Source: Lepiota brunneoincarnata (taxonomy: Eukaryota > Basidiomycota > Agaricomycetes > Agaricales > Agaricaceae). From it: a stretch of DNA of 64,000 bases. This document shows positions 1 to 11,513 of the stretch, in pieces; the first letter of the stretch is position 1; each line of letters starts with the position of its first letter. A model generated the notes under the pieces. The model was not told where the DNA came from, searched no databases, and saw nothing but the letters and a program-made list of their open reading frames with translations. The position numbers were made by a program, and so were the translations under genes. Where the stretch lies: assembly GCA_023014365.1 (NCBI GenBank), contig JAEBUN010000006.1, positions 1,116,001 through 1,180,000 on the forward strand, in the 5' to 3' direction.

Positions 1-137
1 CGAGCAACCTAGGAACTGCAAAAATTGCCAAAGGAGGATAAAGGTCGAAACAATGGTATCGTCAAAACAAGTCGTAAGAAAGAAAAAAAAAGTTCAATGT
101 GACACAGTCCAAACCAGATGAAGAACTCAGCGGAGGG
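1..137. other. left-edge 3' flank
   Basis: These bases follow the stop codon of the minus-strand glyoxal oxidase gene and probably hold its 3' UTR. I see no coding potential that extends off the left edge. Confidence 0.4.
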
Positions 138-2691
138 TTACCACCCAAGCAAGATCCCGCCCAAAACCATCGCACACGCTGCCCACCACTTGCCAGAGCT
201 GATACCAGGGGCCACCGCAGCGTTACTGTCATTCGCATTCTGTGCTGCCTTGCCACCAGGCACCTCCATAATCAAAGATGCAGGCAGATCACCGAGGGGC
301 AAGGGCCCTTGTTTGCCTAGCTGGCCGGACCCGATCATGACTGGCACACCAACAGATGGCACACCCTTGACCACGACAAAGATAAAAGCGGGTCCAGGGG
401 CTAGGATCGCAGGATTGGGGGGGAGTTGGCGAACGTGGAGAGTAGCAGTGTTGTTATCATAGCCTGTGTATGTGTTTTCTAGCTGTACGTAGCGTTGGCC
501 CATGTTCTGCAGTCAAACACTAGTGTCAATCTTCAATTCATCAGCAGAATAGGAAAAATCTGACCATGGCGTGAGTCGAGAATCCTGTCCGGATAATCAC
601 AACTCGAGCACCCTTAACATTCTCAATGTCGCCGAACAGGTCCTCAGAATCGAGCTGGATATCGAAGGTAGGTCCGCCATAAGAAAATTGCGAAAGGAGG
701 CCTTTCGGTTGTGGCCTTCTCTCGTTGTAATATGAAGGGTAGAATAATTCGGTACGGTATTCAGTTGGGTATTTGAGATCCGGATCAACGTTGTAATCCG
801 CGTTAGGGTTGGAACCAGAAACGAAGACGGAGCCTACGCAGAATATAAATAAGCACCCATACCCACACGGGCCATGTTTTACCTACCATCAGGGACCAGT
901 GTGGCGGAGGAGTGATACATGCGGGGAACAGTGCTAGCTTGTAAACCCTCCTGGGACCATCGTTGACCAGCAGGGGCACTGGGATCATAGATCGCAGGCC
1001 TCGTTACTGGGTCGTCTGCATAAGACTGTCCGATCGCCCATGAATCGTTTCCGTAGCCAGCCGTTCCTAATCACAAGTTTGAGGCTCCATTGTCCTTCTT
1101 CAGGCATAGCCAAACGCAACGCACCCATTTTAGCACCATTGAGAGCCAATACTTTGCCATCTGGAAGGAAGATAAAGTTGACCATCGTCCGCGCCTCAGG
1201 AAGGGGATCATCTCGGGAATATGATTCCGAGACATCAGGAGTCAATGTAACACAAGATGCCGACGCAGCATAGGTGGGGATGATGAAACTAGACGATCTC
1301 CAACTGCAAATCCAAGTGTCAAGAACTCCACAAAGGAACGAGTCCAAGAGCTTCCTCACTCACCGGTTGGGTTGGATATTGGAGCCGCCGCAAAACAAGA
1401 TTGTCGCGGTCCAGTTGTTAGCAGGAGTGAGCGGGAGCATGACGGTACCAGCACTTGCGGGATAAGTGCGCACGGCATCCGGGATGTTGTCGAGCGGCGT
1501 TTCCTCGTGGGATGTATAGTTAAGGAGTGTCGTTGCCCAATTCGACTGTAAAAGCAGAAGGCCAGAGGGGAGCAACCATGTCAGAGGGTAGAGGTTTGCG
1601 GGTAGCGTGCTCTCAAGAATCGTGGAACGGATGGGCTCTCCTTTCGGCGGGAAGAACTCATATGTCGGATTATCTTGATTGGGATCATTCACATAACCAC
1701 CCCATCGACAACCGCCAAGCTAATCTCATAAATGCATGTATTAAAAACGGAGATAGCAGCTGCACTTACGATGATCATTGTACCGTCCTCTAAGGTTTCG
1801 CTACCGATGACTTGTTCAGATCACACGAGGCAACGCCACAAGTGATGTAGTACTTACAGAGTAGGATACCAGCGCTGGTCCGATTCACGGGGAGACAGCA
1901 CCCAGTCACAGGTCTCATCGTCACAGGCGTCCAGCAGCCTGCGATACAACATAAGAAAACCACACCCGACAAGTCCACAAGAACCACAAACCGTATTCTG
2001 TTCAAAAAGTCAGTTATCCCTCCCTCCAAAAAAAAAAAAAAAAAAGGGCTGGTAAAAGCATCACTCACGACTTCCGGCCATCTGGATCGTCATATGGGCC
2101 ACCTCCGAACTGTGAAGCAGCAGCGGCACCACCGTAAGTAACACCCTGATTTCCACCGACATTCATCCACGTTCCATTACCGAGAACATTGCCGCCCTTC
2201 GAAGTGGATATTAGCGTGTCTGGTAAAGTGTAGTCTCAACTGTCGATGGCTTACAGCGCAGAAGGAATTTGTGCGTGCATCCATCGGGCGCTGGGTACCT
2301 GTCCCAAGTGCCCATGCTATTGAACAAGACGAAACAAGATTCGAGAGAGTGAGCACATTCCGCTAGTGGGCAAGGACGATGTTTGACGCACAAGAAGCCC
2401 ATGCGGGATGGCCCTTTATGCGTGCAGGGTTGTTCTCCACTTTATCGATGATGAAGACTTTGTCCACGGTCCCAAGAAATAGCTATCGGGAAGGGAGAGA
2501 TGTTGGAATGAAGAGTTATATGGTAAAGATTCTTGGCGTACCTGTTGGGCACTAACGAGGCTCTCACCAATGATCTCAAAGTCGTTGGTTTTGCCTTGGC
2601 GCGTCGGCTGACCTGGGGGAGGGACAGTTTGGGCATGTGCGAGGCAGACGGAGAGATATAGGGCAGTAAGATGGCGCAGGAGAGCCTGCAT
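138..2691 (-). CDS. glyoxal oxidase-type copper radical oxidase (secreted, probably GPI-anchored)
   Basis: Extracellular copper enzyme that oxidises small aldehydes such as glyoxal and makes H2O2, which typically feeds peroxidases. The start at 2691 opens a signal peptide (MQALLRHLTALYLSVCLAHA). Later exons give the family landmarks in order: DFEIIGESLVSAQQ, KVENNPARIKGHPAW, FCAGGN (probable cofactor Cys), GNQGVTYGG, DWVLSPRESDQRWYPTL, DNPTYEFFPPKGEPI, TILFCGGSN, PRMYHSSATLVPDG (Tyr-His copper ligands) and STHAMNMGQRYVQL (a further His). The catalytic residues therefore look intact. The C-terminus is Ser/Ala-rich and ends in a hydrophobic tail (WWAACAMVLGGILLGW), which suggests a GPI anchor. 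At least eight short introns interrupt the gene, and one carries an A18 run (on the plus strand) at 2028-2045. Galactose oxidase is less likely because of the FFPPKG and RESDQRWYPT motifs. Confidence 0.92.
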
Positions 2692-4080
2692 GGTGGAGGG
2701 GAATGGGGAAAGAAGGAGGAGAATATGAAGCTGGGAAAAGGAATGAAGAAGAGCGAAAAAAAGAACGTGAGTGAGTTGATGAAGACTTAACAAGGCTCGG
2801 GAGCGCAAGGTCAGCAGGCAGCCGAAAGGATGGCCAGCGGCGAACAACATTGCTCGTTATGTAGAACACAAATCGAGATTGAATCCTTTCTGCCAAGCCG
2901 AGTCCGAACTCTCCTCCGGTGCGGCATCCACAGGCGCCCATGCCGTCTTGCTCGCTGCTCGAACCATTTGGTCTGCCATGCGACCCAACAACTTTCCTTT
3001 GGTCACCCCTCTCCCCAGTCCACTCGTCCATTGTCAGAATCCGTATCGCCGTTGCCGTTGTCGTCAAAGTTGGCCAACTAAGGCACGGATCCGCTCTCGT
3101 TCACGTGTACACCAGCAGACTGTCTTGGGGCTCGGAAATTATGTAAGCATGGTCATCCGCCCCTCTCCGATCCTTTCTGGTCCTCCCTGAGACGTTCGTT
3201 TACGATTAGTGCTGATGGTCGGCGATAATCATCACACCCTCTCCCACAGCCTGCAGGCTCCTTTGTCACCCAACATGCTGGCGGTTACTGTTGTCTGATC
3301 GCAAGCTATACTAGCTCAGGGAAGGGGCCTAATGAGAATGGTGACAAGCCGAACTCTATACTAGTGTCGTAATGGTCTCTGGGTGGCGATTTCTTGCCGT
3401 CTCTCCTATTCCACGGCACTTTTCGCAGCCGCGGTTAGGGTTTAATAAGAAGATATCTCCTAAGAATTCGGAGAGCATTAGCCCCGCGGTCTATTTATAA
3501 TGCCTCCTGTTCCATGTTTGCGTTGGTTAAAAGGCATTTGGACTCCAACCAGACACCGCAGCGCCCGCTATCGATGTCATCAGTGGACCCTCCAAAAGTG
3601 ATATCATTGACTAACCGTTGTTAGGATGGAGATTGACAGGCCTGTCCATTTCTGACGCCTTGGATGCTACAAGATGTTACCCAGGCGTCAAGATAGGCCT
3701 GAACTAAAGGGGTCTGGAAGCGTCTAAAATGTGTGGGGAATCGGCACATTCTGCTGTTCTAGTGCACCGCCCCCTATCACTGATGTTTCACCCACCCCTT
3801 GAGCCTCTGCCAGGGATTGGTAGGAGATGCGGGCAATTAGCATCCGATTGTTTGAGTCATGAGCGTACAATACAACTATGCGCGCTCTGCTGTGCTTGTT
3901 GCGGAGCAATTCCCGTATCGGGGTATTTATAGCAACCGCCCGAGAATCATTGCAAGTGGTATCAGCCTATCAGACTAGAAAGGGCTAGAAGTAGTAGGAA
4001 GCGACAAAAGAATGGGTATAACAACGTTCCTGTGAACATATCCTATCGGGGTTATCTGTAACACGGTCCATCATCTGACC
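2692..4080. other. non-coding stretch upstream of glyoxal oxidase
   Basis: Open frames here on either strand are short, overlap one another and resemble no family I know. The first few hundred bases must hold the glyoxal oxidase promoter and 5' UTR. The rest shows nothing I can name. Confidence 0.4.
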
Positions 4081-4084
4081 GCAA

Positions 4085-5331
4085 CCCTCCGTGTCAACTT
4101 GAGTTCCGTATCTTCAATCCCTCCCAATGGGCCGCCTCCTGTTTCTCCCTCCTCTCAAGTTCCTCTGGAGTCTCAGTCCCTCCAGCGCCAATCACCTATA
4201 AATCCCGTACTGAATATCTGCCTGATATTGAACGCGAACAGAAGCATTATGCAGATCCATTCTGGGAGCAGATGGAACACATAAAAAGCTGCTTTATCTC
4301 CCGGCCTGTTGAGCGATCCCGGAGCCGTTGATCGTAATGAGTCTGTCGTGCTTGTACATGACTCTGAGACGGTAAAGCGCGATGATGCACTGAGCACGGG
4401 GCATTGACCGATGTCAGACGAAACCGGTTAGAAAAGGGTCATTTCGGAACACTCACCACCAGGATGGAGAGGATAGAGAGAAGCAGACGTCCCCTCTTGT
4501 TAACCCGGGGACAAAGTACAACCCCCCCAAATAGTGGCGGTGAAAACACACAGCGTGCAGAACATTGTGAGGGCACTACTAGCATACCTAGAGAAGAACT
4601 AAGATTCAGAGATGGAGTCCGTAGCCGAAACAACCAAAACCGCCTACCGCAGTCCCATATCTCTATCCGCCCTCGCCTGGTCCCTAATCGCATCTCGAAA
4701 CCCGATCGTGGTAACCAAACCCAGAACCAACGATACCAAATACACCACCTGCAAGATATCCGTCGCTCTGCGTATCCAAAATCTGAACCGAGGATTATCG
4801 GGAGTGCCCTGAGGCGGCCTTGAGGGGAACACCCTTTCATTAGAACCCCCGGAAAGTCTCCCCGAGTCGGTTAACTTGGCACTAGAGATCCAGTATCGAT
4901 ACCGGGACTCGGCTTCCGTTGACTGGATGTAGGTATCATAACCATAAGTCGAGGTGACGAGGAGGGTACGGAGGAGTCTATTAAGATCCATTGCGATGCC
5001 GATATATCCCAACGCCAGGTCGGATTGGATATAAGACGCTAGTCCTTCCGAGAATCGTCTGCTTTCGTTCCTGGCTTGCATCGCACGAAAGGAAAACGCG
5101 ATTATCCTTAAGAGATGTTTTGTTTTTAGTTGGGTGCCAAACTCCGAAGATCAGTATTTACCTCTCAATCACGAAGGCGAAAGTGCCAAAAAGAACCGTT
5201 GTACGGCTATTTTTGTCCAAGAGCCTATAGCCAGCAATCGGTAGGAGACAACCATAAGCAATAGCAAAAATTAGTGAGGGAGCAAAGTCAGATGGGTAAG
5301 GTATTCCTCCAATAGGCGAGGGAAAGGGCAT
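4085..5331 (-). pseudogene. seven-TM protein gene, frameshifted copy 1 (DUF7702-like family)
   Basis: Paralogue of the intact gene at 60968-62350. The start at 5331 gives MPFPSPIGGIPYPSDF followed by a TM helix and NSRTTVLFGTFAFVIER, matching ASRTTVLFATLGLIFER of the intact copy. Later exons match around LNRLLRTLLVTSTYG (against LSMLVRTLLVNATYG) and LLPEWICIMLLFAFNIRQIF (against VLPEWLAVLICVSINVRRIF). Two breaks are visible. The exon that begins YASSALT needs a frame change near a seven-C run at 4522-4528 to reach VNKRGRLLLSILSILVV. After WRWRD at about 4173 a stop appears, and the ETPEELERREKQ tail continues in another frame. The first break could be a homopolymer sequencing error; two together suggest decay. 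The cytoplasmic tail may simply be lost and the rest functional. The family name is from memory. Confidence 0.65.
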
Positions 5332-8150
5332 CTTAAGTTTTCTGGGAATCCGAGCCCAAGAAGTTGAAGCCAAGCCCGCGAGGGAGAGAAGAGTGGGAAT
5401 GCTATTGGGCGCACCAAGAACATCCTCGAGCATTTAAACCAGGACATTGTTGCCTTCGCGGGGCTAGTGACGAAAATAAATTTCCAGTGCCGCAGCATCA
5501 GGAGCATCGGCTGTTGTGGATGCACGGCCTCTATTATGGACGCACGCACGTGTACCTTGACACGCATCTAGCGGTCCAGCTAGACAGCGGACGTCTAAAC
5601 ACACTCTCAAAGGGGAATACTAGACACAGAGAGCATCCGCATCTGCGAGCCTTGGCGGACTGACGGGATAGTAAAATCCTAGAGCAGACACAACCACGAT
5701 CTGGTTGGGGAGAGCCTTGGGAAGAAGCCATCAAAAGGGGGCTCGGCGACTGCGCAACATATACAGCTACGGGGGGGTTCAGCACGCGAAGGACTGGTTC
5801 CATGAACAGCGTTTCTTACATAATATCGGAGTGGTGGACACTGCTTCCTCGAACACTTCGTCGGAACAAGATGCTACCGAGTTTTTTAACAGCCTCATGG
5901 CGGAACTAGATTGTGTCGGAGTGTGGTATGTACACAATAATTAGGATATCTCGGTTTTATCTCTTCTTGGCTCCTCGATGCTGTATCGATTGCACCCAGC
6001 CGGGTGCCTTTCAACCCGTAAAATGGACTAGCCTGACTCGGGCCACCTCCCCCTGTGCCCGCAACTGGGATCCACCACCTGTTTTGCCGACGTATAACAT
6101 GGCGCGCACGGTGACAACGCTGGCAGGATCAGCAGAGATACCATCCACATGATCGCTTGCCCGCAAAGCCAATGACTAAAGCCTGCGCTCACCCCGCAGA
6201 TACAACCTTCAATGGCTCTGAGACAGTGTAGTGTAATACGACGCTTTGATATTTGGTTCACTATCAAAGACATGGTGCACCAACCTATACTTGAAGGTAA
6301 CAGGGGAGACTCACCCAGTTATACTAATATATAATTGCACCACAGTATATGTGTTCTGCAAACTCCGTCTCCTCGTCCTTGATCCTCCCGGGAGGTGCAA
6401 GTAGGATGACAACCATAAGGACATTTAGTAGAAGCGTTAACATCTGAGATATTTTCCTCGCGTTAAGTGTACGATCACTTGCATCGACTGCAATCAGATG
6501 TGTCACGGCACCAACAGCATATTTGGCTGCAGCCACAGTCGTTTCAATGAAGAAACATCTCGGCAACACTCCGGTACTGGGTTGGGACCCGCTTATGAAA
6601 TTTACGCATTAAAACTCGCCTCGGAAGAACGAGACTATTATGGACGCACGGTTTAATGATGCATTTACCATAATAGCGGAATATTGATTCAGCTATGAAG
6701 TTCCCCTTTTTGCAATGATCAGTCGATCAGGGTCGGCTAATCCTGATTTCTGAAACATACTACAGCAAGGATTGTAAGTAGAATGAAGAAGCAACGTGTC
6801 TTCCCTCATGACACATGGGCTCGAATGTAATAGAATACTGAAGACGTTAAATTATTGAGTGGTTTATGATATCTTAAGGTCAATCTTCGATTAAAACCGC
6901 GGAGCAAATAGTAAGCGCTAGGAAATTTGATTAACCTTTCGAAAAGAATACGGAACTTTGAGGGTGCTTACCGCTTCCGACTCCGAGCAATGTCCTGCAA
7001 TCTTACTCTCGTCAGCTATCTTAGCAGGCCCTCGAGCGAGAAAAACAGCGACTCACTTTTGCCGATGGTTTTGCAAGGATGAAAGGCTGGTAGTGATCGT
7101 CCAGGAGGTCCTATGGTTGGTAGGAGAAGCCCTTGTATATATGGTGTTCATAGTCTGTAGAGGGCGTTAGGTGATTAGTGAACAAATAAGAACAAGACTT
7201 TCATAAACGACCATTTTGACATCCACATCAACTTGACCTGTGGGTCAGGGTGGGTATAATCTCCCGTACAGCAGTAGATGGTTCAGGAGCCAATCGTACC
7301 TCTCTTTCAAAGTTCTGAAAACACTCGCAAACGGGCAGGGTCAAGAGACCAACTGTAAGTGGGTGTATCAACAGGGGCATTGAATGATTTACCCAGCTTG
7401 AGGACGTGCCTTGTGCATACTAGTGTAATTCGGTCGTCGATAAGTAGAAGTTTGATCTGAGTACGGGCGTAAGGGATACTTGGCCTGCTTCGAAAATTGG
7501 AAAACTGCGGTGATAAGCTGATCAAGTAAGGTCTTCATGGTGACCCAGTTGGAACCCTCAACAATCTATGGCCACGATATATAGTCCTTATACTGTGCTT
7601 GAGAATTGGAGATGTCGAGAACACACTTTATTTGCTGGCGTTCACTGATCATGATCATCACTACATGCTCATATTTGGCGTCCCTTGTTGAACGAGTTGG
7701 GACAAGCCTCGGTAGTGGGACTCATCAGGAGAAAAGATGGTGCACAGATGACCCTATGGCCTAACTTGTGCCGTAGCTTACAAGCAGTCCATCAATGCTA
7801 CAAGCAATCTCAACCAGCCATTTTAGGGGTATTTTTTCTGAAGCTCAACCTCCGCTTCCGATGACAGGTTATAAGTGACGCCCATCACAAACACTGTACA
7901 ATGCTATCTCTTCCTCAAAAGGGTAAGTTGGATAGCCTCCGGCCTGGAGATCGGGATGAGGACCCTGGGCTTGGTTGTAAACCTATTAGGCATCAACAGA
8001 AATCGCAGGACGAATATCATGCACTAGAGGCGGCTCAGAGTACTTCTGCTTGGGGGCCTGCTTGGAGCGCAATATTATCTAGTCTCTAGCGTTTATATTG
8101 TCAGACGGAAAACTCTACCGAACGACGGAATTGACTCACAGCCTTATCCG
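5332..8150. other. gene-poor stretch between two broken 7TM copies
   Basis: The first 250 bases are the promoter side of copy 1 and resemble the flank of copy 3 (8714-8960). Beyond that only short frames occur, for example one at 5705-5944 on the plus strand and ones at 6324-6569 and 7307-7525 on the minus strand. None shows a recognisable domain, signal peptide or exon chain, so I call no gene here. Confidence 0.4.
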
Positions 8151-8154
8151 TCAT

Positions 8155-8713
8155 CTATTCTTTTTCGACGAGCGGCTGGTCCAGGGGCGCCGCGATCAGC
8201 CCGAGTTGGTGTGGGCCGTCTACCAATAGGAGGTCTGATAATTGTATTGAGGCTGAGAGATAACGCCTAAACTTTACTGCCGCTGGACTTGCAAATATAT
8301 CGCTATCATGATGGCATGGGCGTGTGATGCTTTCTGCATGGATGTGGACGAGCTCACACAGGGCGATGAGATCAGAAAGTCTCTTTGGGTCGGATAGCAT
8401 TGGGGTTCGAGTCTCTGAAGCAAAACAATGACTTGGCTCCAAGTGATTGGATGTAAGTCTCAGAGCTATAATTTGAGACGACGAGGAACCTATAGAGGGT
8501 TTGCTAAGTCAGTTGAGATGTTGGTATACCTGGATGCGGGGTCGGGTGGGGCGTAGGATGCCCGTCCCTTCAAGAATCACGTATTTTTACTCCTGGCTTG
8601 CATGGTTCATAAGGAAAGCGCAATATACTTCAGGCTAAGCCGCGAAAGTTGTTATTCACTTTGTTCAAGTCGGGTGGGTATGGTATTCCTCCAATAGGCG
8701 GGGAGCGGGGCAT
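8155..8713 (-). pseudogene. seven-TM protein gene, deleted copy 3
   Basis: Heavily decayed relative of the genes at 4085-5331 and 60968-62350. The start-equivalent at 8713 reads MPRSPPIGGIPYPPDL, clearly matching copy 1, but the frame then stops because most of the first TM exons is missing. About 100 bases on, DNA resembling the 'ATGCAAGCCAGGA' exon start of copy 1 resumes and runs through a piece reading ETYIQS (copy 1: DTYIQS). Stops and frame changes follow. Similarity to copy 1 also extends upstream to about 8960, so the promoter was duplicated as well. No functional protein can be read. Confidence 0.6.
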
Positions 8714-8971
8714 CTTGAGTTATTCTGGGAAAACCGAAACCGGGAAGTTAAGAACACAGTTGGACAGATCGAGGCTATTTATCCGGAGTTTTGCTGTATT
8801 CGTTGGCCTGGTAGCAAAACCAGTTTCCAGTGCCATAGCACCAGGAACCGAGGTGTTGTGAACGCCTGCACGATATCCGTGATGTGTGCACATGAACCTG
8901 GACACTGATCTGGTGGTACGGTTGTGGTCGTCCAGACACCCCCATACAAGAGACAAAGTAAATGTTGGAAA

Positions 8972-8991
8972 CGCATTCGCATTCGCATTCG
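8972..8991. repeat. short hexamer repeat
   Basis: Just over three tandem copies of a GCATTC unit upstream of the decayed 7TM copy. Simple-sequence repeat with no evident role. Confidence 0.6.
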
Positions 8992-9277
8992 CTAGCTGTT
9001 GCAGACTGAAGAGCTAGTGGGCACCAGAACCCTTGAATGCCTGGACTGAGTATTTTTAAGATAACTTGTCGGGTGGATACGGGAGCAGTCGTGGGGTTGT
9101 TGTTGGGAAAAGTGTTGCGAGAGGATGGTCATCGCCACTGAAGGTACTTGGGTGCAGCATCCTGCTGCTATGCAGCCGTTGAAAACACGGAAGCAAGATA
9201 ATATCGTATGAGCACCAAATATGTGTAAATAGTGCGTCAGTTATTGTATGCCATATGGTAGAACGGTCATCCCATAT

Positions 9278-11068
9278 ATGCAAGCGACACTCGATGCATC
9301 CGCCCTCAAACGTACGAATCCTTTCTTCAAGCACACTTGAACTTGGGTTCACCAAAATCTAGCTTTTACGAGGGCCCTGACCTGTCTCTCAAGGTACGGC
9401 GACGAACTCACAATATATGCTACCCTGGAGTCACTATCTCTCTCCACCACAAACTCATCCAAGTCTGCCTACTGTCGATTCAAATATGAGAAGGAATTCT
9501 TCTCGAGATACAATGTTGGGCAGCCTCGGAGGCATGTTTTTGATGAAGTTGAGGAAGTGGTCAATGTTTCTGGGCAGCTCTTAACCAAAGTACGCCATCT
9601 CGTTGCTCGGGACGAGGGATATATGGATACTCAAATGGTTCGCCAGAACTTGCTGTCCATACTCAAGCACAGGACTGTGGAAAGATCTGTCGAGCGATGT
9701 GAGCTATCGGTAACTGAGGGGACAAATGCCAATGGTGGCGGAGGGTCTGACGATGAAGTAGACGGCTTAGAAAGCAGGCTCGTTGTAAAGCTACTATGCA
9801 AACATGGTATGCTCCCTCTCTGGCTCGAGAATACCATCTAATGAGCATACAGGTGTGGTGAAAACACACCGCTTACTGTTGTCTGGTCTCATATCCCTAA
9901 TGGCACCAGGCGTCCCCGATATGACCAACGAATCCCGAGTGACAATAGGCCCTACAGCCCTTCGTAACATGCTTGAGCATTTCCCGATGCAGAAAGGGAG
10001 CAAGGTGGACCCACAACTTATTTGGAGTTTTGGTGACTTGGAAGTCGGCATCAAGACCTCCGAAAGCTCGATGGATAGAGGTGGGATTTTCCCAATTATC
10101 ATCTTAACATCACTGCTAAATACACGCATCCCAGGCAAAGGCCAAATCTCGACAGAATTGACAATAAGCTCCGAAGAGTTTGATGTATATGATATGTATG
10201 CGGCCCCCATCGCCATAGCTTTTCATCTGCGCGAATTTAATGTGGGTTCACGTGTTCCCTTCCGATTTCAAGCTCACGATTGCACCCAGGCGACCATCGC
10301 TTATGCTGATTCCATGTCTGTCCCGTTGGAGATGCGTTTTACAGATCCGGCGGCTCCGTTGTTTATCGATGTAGAAGCCGACTGCGGCCAAGGTCTTTTT
10401 GTGATCTCGACAAGCCAGGTCCCTGGGGGATCATCTCTCGTGACTCAAACCACGTACCAGCCGATGCCAAGTAAAAAGCGGGATAGAGAGGAAACCCCAG
10501 CAGAAGGTCAACGGACCAAACGAATGATGAAAGTCGTCCAGGGGGTCGATCCAAACACAGCATCTAAAGACACCTCACAATCTCGACAACAATCCCGCGC
10601 TCCAGACTCAATGCCGCCGCCTTCATTCCCAGGTCTAGCTTCTTTCGAATGTCTGCTGCGGATATCCATCAGCCTTCTCGCCCGGCGATGCCAAAGAAAG
10701 GATATGAACAGCAAGAGCCCTTGTTTCTGCCATCATCTCAGCTCTCTGTGACTGAGAATAACTTCCTCAAAGAGGCAGGTTTAGGAAACATCGGGACAAT
10801 AGAAGAACTGAATGCTATTCTTGAGGGGGATGCAGAAGAAGTCGACTTCTCACCCTCGCAGGTGCAGGGGGCATCTGACTCGGTGCGGGCTGACAAGCAG
10901 AATGAAGTGCAGGTGGACCCAGGTACTGACAGTTTTGAGTTAATGGATGAGCTAGATTTTGAACCCACGCAAGCGACGCAGAAGGTGTGTAATTCCCACT
11001 AACCTGGACCTCGATTGGAAATTCTAAAACAAGATGTCTAGGGTTTCCAACCATTGTTCAATGACTGA
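9278..11068 (+). CDS. rad9: Rad9 subunit of the 9-1-1 DNA damage checkpoint clamp
   Basis: PCNA-like clamp subunit that, with Rad1 and Hus1, loads at damaged DNA and activates the Mec1/ATR checkpoint in the nucleus. Exon 1 (start 9278) gives MQATLDASALK. After an intron ending near 9361 it continues FTRALTCLSRYGDELTIYA and LSTTNSSKSAYCRFKYEKEF, typical of Rad9. Next come LLSILKHRTVERSVERCE and LLCKHGVVKTHRLLLS, then the second clamp domain (FHLREFN, IAYADSMSVPLEMRFTDPAAPLF). The tail is disordered and acidic. It carries KKRDRE and PLFLPSSQLS, has an intron near 10633-10700, and ends DELDFEPTQATQK. A terminal 27-nt exon at 11042-11068 adds GFQPLFND and a stop, matching the usual Rad9 end PLFxD. 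Introns also fall near 9591-9650 and 9808-9852. Confidence 0.9.
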
Positions 11069-11513
11069 TTTATAACCCTGTTGATCCCTTCGTCTATACG
11101 TCCATTCTATCCGTGATGAGAACTCTAGGGGATGGGACTCATTGGACTTGAGCAATCGTGTTCGGTGTCCTCGAGTGCAGGGTCCTATGGTGTAGTGTCC
11201 TAGTACTCACTCCAGGTCTTAAAGCCATCTAGAAATAATATTCTACAGCGCTCCCCGCCGGAAAACAAGCCTTTCCCGGCCCCTCAGAGCATACTTAGTT
11301 TATGGCTTCGAGTAATATATGGATGGATTATATTCCTGGGTACCCAGGAATTATTCCCCAGGCACGTGGAATGGTGCGCCCATGGTATGTAACTGAATGG
11401 AGGTCGCTAATGAGTTGGCGTTGCGAAAATGCTGTGATGGCTGGAATAAAGATGTAGGTCACACAGATACTCGTCACATATGTATTTAAGTTTCCAAAAA
11501 GTGGATTAAACCT
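11069..11513. other. convergent 3' flanks of RAD9 and the F-box-like gene
   Basis: About 440 bases lie between two converging stop codons. I see no coding exon or repeat, only presumed 3' UTRs. Confidence 0.5.

Noticed and set aside
2576..3190. Overlapping open frames on both strands upstream of glyoxal oxidase
   Set aside because: They overlap the true first exon or promoter, have skewed composition and resemble nothing.
5524..6650. Shared words 'CTATTATGGACGCACG' at about 5530 and 6633
   Set aside because: A single 16-base match in 64 kb can occur by chance, and flanks do not align.
7307..7525. Minus-strand frame with RTA1-like flavour (DDRITLVCTRHVLKLGKSF)
   Set aside because: Too short, no TM helices and no matching exons beside it.
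8972..8991. Hexamer repeat as a telomere-like or regulatory array
   Set aside because: Only about three units and not a fungal telomere sequence.
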